Positions 49,711-61,195 of a stretch of DNA of 64,000 nt are shown here, piece after piece. The stretch's first letter is position 1, and each line of letters opens with the position of its first letter. The position numbers were made by a program, and so were the translations under genes. The stretch is from Strigops habroptila (Eukaryota; Chordata; Aves; Psittaciformes; Psittacidae), in assembly GCF_004027225.2 (NCBI RefSeq), contig NC_044277.2, positions 134,508,057 to 134,572,056 on the forward strand, read 5' to 3'. The notes under the pieces were generated by a model. It did no database searches, was not told where the DNA came from, and saw only the letters and a list, made by a program, of their open reading frames with translations.

Positions 49711-52700
49711 GCAGAGTTTATACAAGTATGTGACACTAATGATATCTCTATGGTACCTTTAAAGTTACCTCTGCAGCCAGCTCATTTTCTTTAATTTCTA
49801 AGTTTGTAGTCCTCATAAACTCCATAATCAATAAACCCTCTCCAACTATCAATCTGAAATAAGGCACGGAGAGGATACCATTTTTCATTCATTCATTATG
49901 CAATATTAAGGAAGAACTATAATTATACTCTCCAGAGCTTGGAAAATGGCATACAAGAACAGCTAAGACAAGACTTTCAAAGCTGCTGGCAGTATTTTCA
50001 GAAGCAGCAAAGCACTTCAGCTATTAAACCCAAATATCCGCCTCAGTGGTATTTAGGCACCTAACCCATTCAGATGTCAACTCCATTTGGTCTCACACCA
50101 GCTTCCCACACACTAGCCCATGCTACCCCTGCAGATTACATGGGGTCACAACCAAACCAGAGACCAATCAGCTCTTGCTCTTGCTCAGTGCAGCTCTGCC
50201 TACTGGCTGTGTGTCAAGACTTCTAGCTTGCTGATGAGTTGTCACACTTACAGCAAAGCGGAAGTATTTGACTCTCTGATCTGTTTTGAGGCAACTAGAG
50301 TCAACAGTCTTCACATCGCTCTCACACTCTCCACTCATTATCATGGTACAGTTAGTTTCTTTTTCCCTCCCACACCTTTACTTTGAAAAACTCATCTTTG
50401 ATATTTAGCTGAGAAGGCAGGCCACAAAATCACAAGACACTATAAATATTTTTTATGAAACAGCAAATGTGTTCTAGTTGCCAAACATTCCCAAAATTAC
50501 CCTCCTAATCACTACTGCACAAGCATTTTCAGCAAAAACTCTCTGCTACTTTTATTCAGCAATATGAAATGTAAAATAAGGGAATTCAGGAAAACTCCGA
50601 ATGCAACAGTAATTATAGTGCTAAAACCTGGATTTCATAACAACAGTCTAATCAGATGTTAGCTCCTTTTTTACCATTTAAAAAAATCTATTCAAATACC
50701 AAAGTCAGCAGAGCCTATGAGCTTCTGCTTTGGCTTTCCCCTCTCCCCAGTCTTGTATCTTGAGATCTATTTTTAATGCTGATTCAGGTCAGCGCAGATT
50801 CATTCTGCTACTGGGCACTTGCAGGCCACAGGGCGGTGTCTGGCCCTCGCATTGCTCTGTGGAGGACCTTTGATAACGGGGTTCTTCATGCCTTGCTTAT
50901 CAAACAGCCTGGTTCAGGGAGGAATTTGGAGGCTGTGCTTGTATAAGGGCTGGGTTTCGGGATGTGCATGGGACGGGCAAGGGCAGCTGCTCTACATACT
51001 CAGATGCAGACCTCTCCTACCATCACCAGTAGTACCACTCATCCCCACTGGAGCATGGCTCAGTTCATGTTGGTGAACTGTGACCACCACCCGTGGCACA
51101 GAGCATGACCTGACAAACAGTGTGCCTGTCACCAGGAAAGAAAAACACCACCAACACTCTCCTGGCTTTGAAGGAGTGAAGAACATCAACCTCCCCCTGC
51201 CCCCCAAAGGCTGAGTTCAAGTCCCCGAGAACAACTCTGTGAAGATTTATATTAAGAAGTTGATTACAACCAAACCAGAAACTTTTCTCCCCAGATGTAG
51301 CCTAACTGGATGATGGATGGATGCATGAAAATTAAAATACACCAGCCTGTAAGAGGCTTGGTGTCCATTCACACTGGAAGCCTTTGGAAACTTGCCACAA
51401 CTGATACAGCAGCCCCGAAATAGTGATGGATAACAGATGGGGCAAGGTGTCTGCTGTCTGTACACAACTAGCTGCATCCAAGGTCATGCTACTGGATTGC
51501 TGGCAAGTGTGCCATCCCTGCCCTGGCATGGGGGCATGTGGTGGCTTGTGATTCCCCCCCTAGACTTGGCCTGGACCAAGGTGATGACTTCCAAGAGGTG
51601 GATGCTGCCTCCACTGCTGTCCTTGCTAGGTTTTGCTATGTGACTTAGTGCTGTTAGCAGCTGTGGCAGGAGCTGATGAGGAGGATCTGTGAAAAACTGC
51701 TTGCAGCAGATGTCTAAAAACACTTTTAACATAGATGTTTTATGTACAACTGTCTGGACCCACAGTCCAGTGACCCTGTATAGGACACAGACCTATCTTT
51801 GCTTATGGGTGTCCTAAATCAGAAGGACACACATGTCAGATGCAGAGATGAACAGGAGCTAGCACAGAGCTATTTTCATTGAGCAGGAGGGGTTTTAACA
51901 GACCCTCTTATCAAAAATAAATAAAAATATCCCCTCGGTGGCTGCTGTAGGAATTGTTTCTGAAGAGCATTTGCATTACCTTGACTTGCTGGCTTGCACT
52001 GCCACCCCAAGCCTGGTGATAAACCACTGATGCTCACAGCTATCTAGGCTGCAGATGTTGGATGCAAAAGAAACATACCTTGATATGATCAAGTTGCTGT
52101 GACCCTGGGGGTCAGTAGAAGTGTGCTGATTTGCACCCAGGACAGATCTGAACCAAGCAGGCTGGGTCTGTGTTCAACAGACAGGTCTGCACTGCAGGCT
52201 CTGAAAATGGGATTTTACCTCACCCACGGTGGCTCTGCATGTGTGATAAGCTTAGGGAAGAGAGTGCCCAGCACACTAACAGAAACCTTCGTTAAACTAA
52301 TGTTCTTTCATCCAAATTATGGTGCATGCCAATCACACCGCTAATGATTTTGACATCAGTGCAGCATCCTCTGCTGTACAGACAGATGGCTGAGCATGTA
52401 CAAAGAGAACCAAGAGACAGACACCTCCATTTGCCTCAGTGTATGAACTGTCCCTGACCGTGCTGCTCACCAGCTATCCTAGATGACTGAGATTTTCAGG
52501 CCAGAAATCCTCTACATGCAGCAGCCAGCACCATAAACAGCCAGTCTTGTCTGTGAGTGCGTAAGCTGCAAAGCCCCACTCTCAGTCTCAAGTATCTCTG
52601 TTTTAAACTAGCCTGCCCCTGTTCCCAAGAAGCATCCCACAGAACAGGCCTACTCTCCAGGTGTAGGTTTTATTTATTGTTAAAGATAAGCTCCCCTCCA

Positions 52701-55593
52701 CCCAAAAATCAGTGATTTGATAAAGGAATTTAAAAATGTCATAAAGTGAAATGTATTGGCGAATTTAAAATGTTTTGTACACATATCAGTTTTTTAACCT
52801 TCTGTAAAGGATTATGTAAATTTTCCAAAAAAAAAATTTTGAACCAGAGGGTGACTGTCTCTTACAGAGTAGCAAAACAGGATATTTGAAACTTTTAAAG
52901 CTTCTTTCTTAATGAAGGGGTGGTATTAAACAATTTGTTGAACTCATCTGTTTTTTACCTGATGTTTCAATTTGGTCTCATCAGCATTTAGCAGAAGTTG
53001 GAGTTTCTATTTTTATCACCAGCCCTCAGCACATGTATGAATGTTTTCTGGCAAGGTGTGACTTGCTAATTTGTGTCGGGCTGTGATTTGTGTCATACTC
53101 CACATCCTTTGTTGTGGTTTTCCCAAAATGATTTGCAAGTGGACGTCCCATAAAACCTGACCTAGGGAAGGTGGTGTAGGGGGATGAGATGGTTCTGTAG
53201 GTCGTGCACATGCCAGGGAGCAGATAGGAAGACAGAGGTTGGCAAGGAGGGAAGATAAACTGCTGCCATACCTTAGAGAAGCACCACAAAAAGGTATTTA
53301 CAGAGACCAAAGATTTTAGAAAACAGTAAGAATTTTTACAAGCAAGAACATGTACTGATTTTCTTTCTTTAAAAAAATTCTACAGAAGCAATGTTCATCA
53401 AATAACTTCTAACAGTAAGGCCAGATGTACCTTAATAAGCACTGGCAAAACACACAGTCCTGTGCCCGTGTAGTGGAAGAAGTGTAGACATTTTGCCTCT
53501 CTCCAACATCTCTTAAAAGACATTGGTTTTCTACTCCATGCAAGGTACTAAACATCCTAATAACCCCCCCCAAATTTTACACTACAAAATTTTAAAGTTG
53601 CTATTTCTCTGTCTTTGTTTTCTTTTGTTTACTTCAAAATCCTTAATACATGGGGGACAAAGGGGAGAGAATTTGTCGCAGTCTCTCTGTGGACCTACAC
53701 CACTAATAACAATTCTTAAAAAAAATATTAACATACAGCAAAAATGCCAAAATATGAAAAACGAGATGTATCTTCCTTCTTTATAAGCCACTCTACAATG
53801 TAAAATTTGCATCCAACAGAAAGAAAACACTGAGGAAAGCACACTGCAGCGACTGCAATGCCAGCACGGTTAATGATGCTTGGCAATTGCTTTCCTTATT
53901 TAAGCTGAAGCTTAAAAGATCTGTGGAAAGCAGCAAACACTAATTGTCATCTTTTGATCCTCCACCTTCCTAGCAATGCTGCAGTCCATGGCCCTTGCAC
54001 AAGGATGACCCACATAACAGGGGCACACACCGGAATGGCATGGTCTTGAGTGTCTTGCATTTCCTCCACCTTCCCCTAGGCCCATGAGCATCCTGCCCTG
54101 AATGTGGCTGTGGTCCCTCCTAAGGAAGACAGACAAACTCTGGTATCATGCTACATCGGCCTCCCGGGCCTGAGGCTGTTCTCCCTCTCTGCAGTCCCAC
54201 CAGGGGGAATTTGATTTTTCTTTTAAAGAAAATGGCATAGCTTGGTAAGTGTATTATTTGCCCAATCGTGCTCCAATGTGATCACCAAAATGTGCTGTTT
54301 TTCAGAAATTGAAAATATACACTATTCCTATATAAAGTTCCGTAAAGTTGATGCTTAACTCAAGCTCCACTTACTCAGTAAGGGAAAAGTTTTGGAGGAA
54401 TCAATGTTTTGTTTCAGCATTTTTTAGACAAAACATATCAGAACCCTACCTAATGACCAGTTCAAATACATGTAGGCTATTTTACAAGTAAAAGCATCTT
54501 ACCAAAGGTACTTTACCAGGGGAGGGAAGAGGGAGCAAAGAAAAACCAAAGCATTTTTGAGCCAAGCCAACATTTTTCTTCTATTTTTTATCTCCGTGTA
54601 AGAATTACAAATGAAGTGTGGATAGAGAAAGTATTAGGCAATAAACCTTACAATAAAGCTTACCACAGGAAAGTTATGAGGACTGAATATGGATACCACC
54701 TGCTGTATAAGTATTACAAGATTTCCGTAAGATTTCATGAGAACAAGGAGTACACAGGTTGGGCTGGTGGCCAGGCTGCGGGCATAGGGTACTGCAGTCC
54801 TCAGATGATGAACATATAACTTTGATCACAGTGACTGAGAACTTATTTATTCAAGAAGATTAAACAGCTGAGGCTTTTATGAGTTATGTCCGGTAACACA
54901 AAACTGCCAGATGGGCTTCACTGTGGGAAATGAGAACAAAGTGGGTTTGGAAGGAGGGTCTGTTGGGGAGTTCCCCCATTGCAACTTCTTCACAACTTGG
55001 CAAATGTGTAATTCATTGCTCAAATACCACAATTAATTTTCTCCAGATTTCTGTTTCTCCAAAAGCTATTGGTCTGAAGCACAATTCTGAAATGCAAGAA
55101 GTTCATTGGGGTTCCAAACTCCTACCTTTAGGTGCCTTTGTAAGGTGCACGGTGATATCACCTTGAGGCTGGTGGTTCATTGCTGCACATGCAATGCACA
55201 TGTGATGGCAGAAGACTTGCAGACCTTACAACCAAAGATCAGTATGAAAAGACACACGCGATAAAGCACAGGTAGGGACTGCGAGGCAGTAATAAATAAG
55301 GAAGGCAGTAACTGGAGAAAGTAGCATTCAGTGTGCTCACATCAAAACCCCAACCTAATACTGTTCAACCCCCAGGTAGCTGGTGGAATGCATATTACAT
55401 TGACTATGGGTGCAAGTACTGCAGGAATCCAGACAGCAGTGTCAGAGGTAAATGGAAGTCTGCATAGTGGAACAAGCAATAAAGTAAGTGATCAGATTTT
55501 AATAAGGAAATTAAACTTTGCTAAACTAGGTGAAACTTTATCGAGACCTGATAATATTTTCAAGCCTAAACAAGCTTTCTGTGTATTTAAACC

Positions 55594-55612
55594 TTTTTTT
55601 TTTTTTTTTTTT
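55594..55612 (+). repeat. Poly-T tract
   Basis: Nineteen consecutive T in intergenic DNA. Confidence 0.95.
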
Positions 55613-56730
55613 AACATTTTGATGTATTTTAATCCTTGAAACTTAAAGACTGTTTCTAAGAACAGGCTCACATTCATGTACGTTTTTTGCAATGTGTTAC
55701 AGGCTGTTGCAAGTCCCCCTACTTATGGATAAAAAGATGTACGTTCCTGAGTATTGCAGAGGTATATATTATCCAGCAAGCTATATGACAACTTTTTAAT
55801 ATCTGTTTGCTTGATATTTTCTCTTATTTTAAAGTGGAATTTAATGCTGATCTAAAAATGCTACTACATTCGCCATTCCCTGGATTCAGTTAACACAGCA
55901 GGTGGGAAATCAAGATATTGTGACAACTATTCTTCCATCTCAAAACCATGTAGCCATTTACATTCCAAAAGGTCTCAAATGCTGACATGATAAATTATAG
56001 CATCTTTGAATTCTTCTTTGTACTAGTTAAAAATTCAGGCAAACCTGATCTCGCCACAGTCCCTGAAGCTCACAGTGAAAGGCAAAGCTGTGAAAACTTT
56101 CTCAGTTTAAAGCTCTGTGACTGCACGTGACGACTGAAGCAGCAGAGTTCCCATCAGGTCTCTGTAAATGCTTACAGGGTTTTTCATGTTGTCACCATGA
56201 AAGACAGTGAAAGTGTTAAATCAGCAGGATTTGAATGATCAAATTCTTACCATTCATAGAAAATGGAACTGAAGCATCTTCCTCTGCATCCGATATATTT
56301 TAATGCTTCCTGCATCTCAGCATCAGCTAGGCTTTTGCAAGTTAAAACCAAAGACAGGTTTGCTCAAACCTACTTGGCATAGTCAAACCAGGTACACAAG
56401 TGCCGCCTGAAGCACATTTTAGAAAATATTTCTTACACTTAATATATGTCTCAAGAGAAATACAGCTTTTTATATTTGGCAATACTGTTATCCTGGCTTT
56501 GGTGCGGATTTTTTTGGTTTTAACTTGTTTGTTTAAACTACTGCTCTTCAGCTGCACTTATTCAGCAGCGTGGGACCAAATTCCTCTGACACAATGCTAC
56601 TGTTATCAGCTAAGTTATTATTAATGGATTACATGTAGTTCACTGTTTGAAAGAGTAAAACCTGGCAAAATAATGAGTACATTATTATTATAATAATCCT
56701 AATTTCGACAGCATCTGTGATGATGTGATC

Positions 56731-56900
56731 TGTGAGGGTGGTGAGGCACTGGAACAGGTTGCCCAAAGAAGTGGTAAATGCTCCATCCCTGGCAGTGTTC
56801 AAGGCCAGACAAAGCCTTGGGCAACAAGGTCTAGTGTGAGGATTGGAACTAGATGATCTTAAGGTCCTTTCCAAGCCAAACCACTCTATGATCCTATGAT
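56731..56900 (+). mobile_element. CR1 LINE 3' fragment, plus strand
   Basis: About 170 bp of the CR1 3' end on the plus strand. The TGTGAGGGTGGTGAGGCACT block, AACTAGATGATCTTAAGGTC block and terminal CTATGATCCTATGATG are all recognisable. It lies about 400 bp beyond the inferred poly(A) site of the minus-strand gene. Confidence 0.95.
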
Positions 56901-57299
56901 GGCAAACTACGCTAGAAGGTCTGTACAAACTCAGGGAAATGGATGCATCCTGCCCTACAGAATCTGTAGTTTGAGAGTCTCATGCTGCATCCCTTCCAGC
57001 TCACTGTTTCTGGGGTTATGCACTTTGCCTCTTGCAGGATCCTCCCACTTACCTAAAACCTCCCCTCATTTTAGCGGTTATATATATTTCAAGCAGCAGG
57101 CAAACAAGTTGCCTATGTGCGCGTTTCAAGTTGCTGTTTCTCTGATGACCTCCTTTCATGCTCTTTCATCTCTAAATTTAGCTAGCTACTAAAGTGGGAG
57201 TCTAGCAGATTTGGTGACAGAGGAAACGCTAATGCAGAGACTGTATATAAATCACTTTTAAAAGAACAGCAGAGATTATGAGACAGTGTCGTTACTATT
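56901..57299. other. Spacer between CR1 and the minus-strand gene end
   Basis: No gene or repeat is recognised. This is presumed sequence just downstream of the minus-strand transcript. Confidence 0.5.
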
Positions 57300-57315
57300 C
57301 TGTAGCCAAATACAG

Positions 57316-57321
57316 TTTATT
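57316..57321 (-). terminator. Candidate poly(A) signal of the minus-strand gene
   Basis: On the minus strand the sequence reads CATAAAATAAACTG, containing AATAAA. It is followed about 15 bases later by CTACAG, a plausible cleavage region near 57300. Confidence 0.45.
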
Positions 57322-60300
57322 TTATGAAATTGCACCTTTTCAAGTCTAATAAACCATTACAGACATTCACTCAAGACCAACACATGCAGCACAGAATCAA
57401 AACTATTATCTGAGGGCTGACACCCTCAGAAATGTGTTCATGTTAGCATTGCTGTGTCTGTATTTGAAAGATGACATTGTAACTGCCAGGCACAAGCACA
57501 CCTTCAATCTGAAATTTAATCTTTTAAATAGCTGCCTCAGTGCCATCTAATAAGAACATACTGGAGAACCACAGAAAACATTTAAGAATATGAAATAAAG
57601 CATTGAGATTCAGAAAAGTGAACTGTACAGATACTAGCACTGTGTCTGACACACAGCGATGTAACTACACCAAGTTTCATGAAACTCCAGAAAAGTTATA
57701 CCTTGTTAAATTCTAGTTTGTTATTTTCAGATACAACAAATCGGGTAAAATAAGAAATGTTTTATGTTGTTTGGCTGACATAAATGACAGGCAGTTTTAC
57801 TCCCTGGATCATATATATAAAATCTGATCAAAATATTAGTAATCTGTGTGCTTATGTAGATAATGGGATAGTTTTAATTACTCTTGTTCTCAGTATTTAC
57901 ATTTGCAGTCTTCCAGTCAAAAAGCTTTCCCTCCTTTTTGAAAAAACACCACAAGCGCATCCCGGAAAATTTGTTAATTCTTTCTTTAATAAAGCGGGCT
58001 AGATGTTCCTCCAGACTAGAGATATACAAAGTTCCATGACTAAATGAATACCCAGTGAAAATATGATACTGCCTTTCTGCAGTACATACAAATGACATGA
58101 CATGCAAGAGACTTCAAACAGTCATAAATTACAGATGCGAGATACATTACAACAGTCTCAGATACATATCTTAATCCCATATTAGTTTTCATCAGTAAGT
58201 TGCAATGAATATAATTTTTCTATCTGATTATTGTTATCCATTTATATTATGAGCAGGTCATCTTCAGAGGAAAAGAATGATCTTGTATTTTAAATGACAA
58301 TTTCTTTCTTGGAACTTTTAACATAACACAAGACAGGGTGATGACTTGACATTTTGTCTAACTTAGAAGCTTCGAACTTAATGAATATACAAAATTCTAA
58401 GTATCTCCGCACTATGATCAAGTATCAGATACATCCGAGATGTGGAAGGACATGGTATAACCAAAGCAGATTAATTTACTGGAATTTGCTCTCATCTTGT
58501 TTGTATAATTATGTCTCTGCTTCTGAAGATTTTTATCGTATCCCATGGCATGACAGGCATTCAGCTCATCGGTATTCACTGATTAGTGAAAACTTCTCAG
58601 AAACTCACAAAATCTTTATAAACTTTTAGCACTGCTTTAAAATATGCAATATTAAAGATACAACTAACTTACAAAAATAAAAGAACTGTACAAATCACAC
58701 TCTTCCATTGGCAATGAGACTGTTCAAGAAAAAAGCAATGTGATCCCTGAAACAACCAACCAGAACAGAACTCAAAAGACTGATGCTTAAAAAAATAAAA
58801 AAAGAAGTAAAAATATTTCCCCTGCCAAAGTACTGGAATCTTTGAATGTTTATGTATTACATAATATAAAACTTTTCTCTCTGTCCGCAGAATATTTCTT
58901 TCCTCTTTCCATAGGTACTTCTTGAACAGATTCCCCTTTGTTGGTGGTGTGGCACAAGCCTTGCTGAATGGGTTAAGGCTAGAAAAGCTTGAAAGACCTA
59001 AATAAATCAACAGCCCACCTAATCCCCTGGCATTCATGCAAACTCAGGGAAATAAAATAAACCTGAAGACAGGCATGCATGCTGAATTCCAAAGTGACTT
59101 TCAATGAAGCTTAAAATTAAACCAAAATAAACTGTGCTCTGAAATGTTATGCATTTAAGATCTTTCATCTAAACAGTCATCTGACTGTCCATATCACTGT
59201 CACAGAGAGGTATAATGCTATGCCTGCTCATAACATTTTAGTATTTTATCATTTTACAAGGCACAAATAATCTCAGAAGGACTACACTGGCATTTTTTTG
59301 AAGGTGTAAGGATATGGCAGCTACCATGTAATTACATGACAATTATCTCTTCAATTCAGTCACTGACACAAACCTTGTAAAATCTAAGACCAGCAAACTA
59401 CATGTCACCTCATCTTTGGAATACAGTATTTAACTTGATTTACAATTACAGACTAAGCAGCAAATAACTACCATTTCTTAACTGCATACAAACACAAACT
59501 TTGCCATGCGATTATGAAGTTGTTGCATGGTATAATGTATCTTAAAAGTAAGTAACACAATTTTTTTTGCTGCTGCTATAGAGTGACTTTCTGGCATTCC
59601 TTTCTCAAGCTAGCTCTGTGTGGGTCTTGCAAGAGGAGGTGTCCGCTCACTGCTGGTTTCTTTTTGTGAATTCCAACAGAGTTTAAAGGGATCAGAGAGT
59701 ACACCCCCCCACACCCATCAGCTTGAAAAAACTGTTAATAGATGTACTATGTACTTGACAGGAAAGAAATACACTTTTTCATAGAAGAACAAGTTCTAGG
59801 GTTAATTAGAAACTTTCTGTGGTTAACGCTGCTGCACCGTTATGCTTTTCTTGACCAGAAATGTGGAAACCTCCTAGGAATATATGTAAACAGAGTCTAT
59901 AGAAGATACTAGTAATGAGACATAAAGTGCTTGTAACTGTGAACATTTCATTTCACTTTGCACCCTTCCCTGGTAAGTTATCATACTCAAGCTAGTTATA
60001 GTTCAACTGGCTGAGGTCTACAGTATGCAATATTGTAATTTCCCTTGCACCTACTGTTTCAACCATGGTAGTCTCAGTAAAATAAAAAATAATTCATGCC
60101 AGGGGGAGTAAAAGTAGACAGATATAAAGAAGGAACAAGGTGAACTGCGGCCTCTCAAGGGGAAAAAAAGTAGGCAAAGGGAAATAAGGCTCTGTTGTGT
60201 AGGTCCCCATTCTCAAGGAATTTGTCACACATTCTCTCTCCTGTAAGACGGCTCTGAGGAACAACTACACAAACCTCTGCCTCGAACACACCTCAGGCTA

Positions 60301-60716
60301 CTGCCAGATAATGAAGAAACTAGGATTCCTCAACTGAGAACAAGCTTACTGCAAGGATGATACTTTTAATCTTTCTCATATACATTCCCCACCTCTCTAC
60401 TCAGAGTTTCTGAAGAAACAGTACCCTTTCCTACTAAGAAAACCCAGTCAAGCATATTTTGTAAAAGGATAATATTAAATCCAGCTTGTCTTTGCTGCTT
60501 CAGGTCTGATGCCAAGTCTCTACATATTTTCTAATCCATTATGGTACCGAGCACATACTATTCTATGTTTTGGGAAAGCAACAGTTCTATAGTAACAAAG
60601 CTTCTAAATAAGATAAACATATAACTAAGAATGACTGTATATTAGAATTGGGATTTACAGGGTCTTTATTTAAGGCAGTTATTAAAAGGTGTCTATTCTT
60701 TTTGAAAAGTTGCAAA

Positions 60717-60765
60717 TTTTTTTTTTTTTTGGGGGTTTTTTTTTTTGTTTTTTTTTTTTTTTTTT
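60717..60765 (-). repeat. A-tract with C insert in the 3' UTR (T/G-tract on plus strand)
   Basis: On the plus strand it is a run of T, five G, T, one G, then a long T run. On the transcript it is therefore about 50 bases of nearly pure A beginning about 140 bases after the stop. Oligo-dT priming at this site could produce cDNAs that falsely appear to end here. Confidence 0.9.
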
Positions 60766-60904
60766 AATTTAGGCTTTTGGCAGCTGAAATGGGTTACCTT
60801 TACCTATTTTCTGTCCTTCTAATCCAAAGACTTATATGGCCCATGGAATCACAGGAATTTGCGCTGAGTTGTAACAATCTTGCAAACTCTTCCAACCTGC
60901 TTGT

Positions 60905-61195
60905 TTAGATGTCCAGTGGGCTGACAATGGCGAAATCAGAATCTTTGCTGTTATTACTACTGTCATCATCAGGGCTGGAGCTCAGGTTGCTGGAGGAGGC
61001 TGAAATGGACCCCATCAGTGGGTCAGAAAATATCAAAGAACGAGAAGGAGCTTCTGGCTTCACCACTGCCTCCTTGTGTGCCTGAAGAGATTGTGCTGGC
61101 TCTGGGACAGCACTTCTACTTCCTTCCTCTTCTTTGGAAACCATAATATAGTCATCAGCAGTCTTGCTTTCACTAGTGCTTGAATCAGTTGTAGT
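60905..61195 (-). CDS. Terminal coding exon of an unidentified minus-strand gene; Ser/acid-rich tail with LIR-like motifs
   Basis: The minus-strand acceptor TGCCATTGTCTCACAG precedes 96 codons and TAA (60907-60905). The peptide starts TTTDSSTSESKTADDYIMV. It continues through an acidic EEE stretch, a Pro/Ala/Glu-rich middle and a segment SLIFSDPLMGSISASSS, then a Ser/Asp/Asn-rich run, ending DSDFAIVSPLDI. It is low in predicted structure. Two aromatic-x-x-aliphatic cores preceded by acid, YIMV (residues 16-19) and FAIV (88-91), fit the LC3-interacting region pattern of autophagy adaptors. The ATG at 61144 is an internal Met: the frame is open back to the acceptor, and phase 0 matches the candidate upstream exon. 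I do not recognise the gene, so an autophagy role is a hypothesis from motif shape only. Confidence 0.78.
   Translation of the reverse strand, partial: TTTDSSTSESKTADDYIMVSKEEEGSRSAVPEPAQSLQAHKEAVVKPEAPSRSLIFSDPLMGSISASSSNLSSSPDDDSSNNSKDSDFAIVSPLDI

Larger units (their letters stand above)
33254..56730. other. Long intergenic stretch, no gene seen
   Basis: About 23.5 kb with no recognised exon. Overlapping open frames in GC-richer patches (34.7-35.3, 38.5-38.9, 39.1-40.3, 42.4-42.8 and 50.8-51.7 kb) occur in two or three frames of the same DNA. They show no domain or splice pattern, so I treat them as chance. Homopolymer tracts, one hairpin and several homeodomain-site-rich blocks are listed separately. 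CR1 is absent throughout, which is notable against its density at the window's right edge. Confidence 0.55.
57300..60904 (-). other. Probable 3' UTR of the minus-strand gene (about 3.6 kb)
   Basis: Between the TAA stop at 60905-60907 and a minus-strand AATAAA at 57321-57316 the sequence is AT-rich, free of CR1 and without protein-like frames, as expected of a long vertebrate 3' UTR. A Pumilio-type TGTAAATA occurs on the minus strand at 57901-57894. The extent rests on the poly(A) hexamer and general character. Shorter transcripts using nearer signals are possible. The open frame at 58669-59037 (minus) falls inside and is rejected as chance. Confidence 0.45.

Noticed and set aside
50819..51732. 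Several 65-85 codon frames on both strands
   Set aside because: GC-richer patch. No recognised retroviral or cellular motif, so not called as an element.
58669..59037. 122-codon minus-strand frame near the minus gene
   Set aside because: It lies within the inferred 3' UTR, has a run of aromatic residues from an A/T-rich stretch (YFYFFFYFF), and has no splice link to the coding exons.
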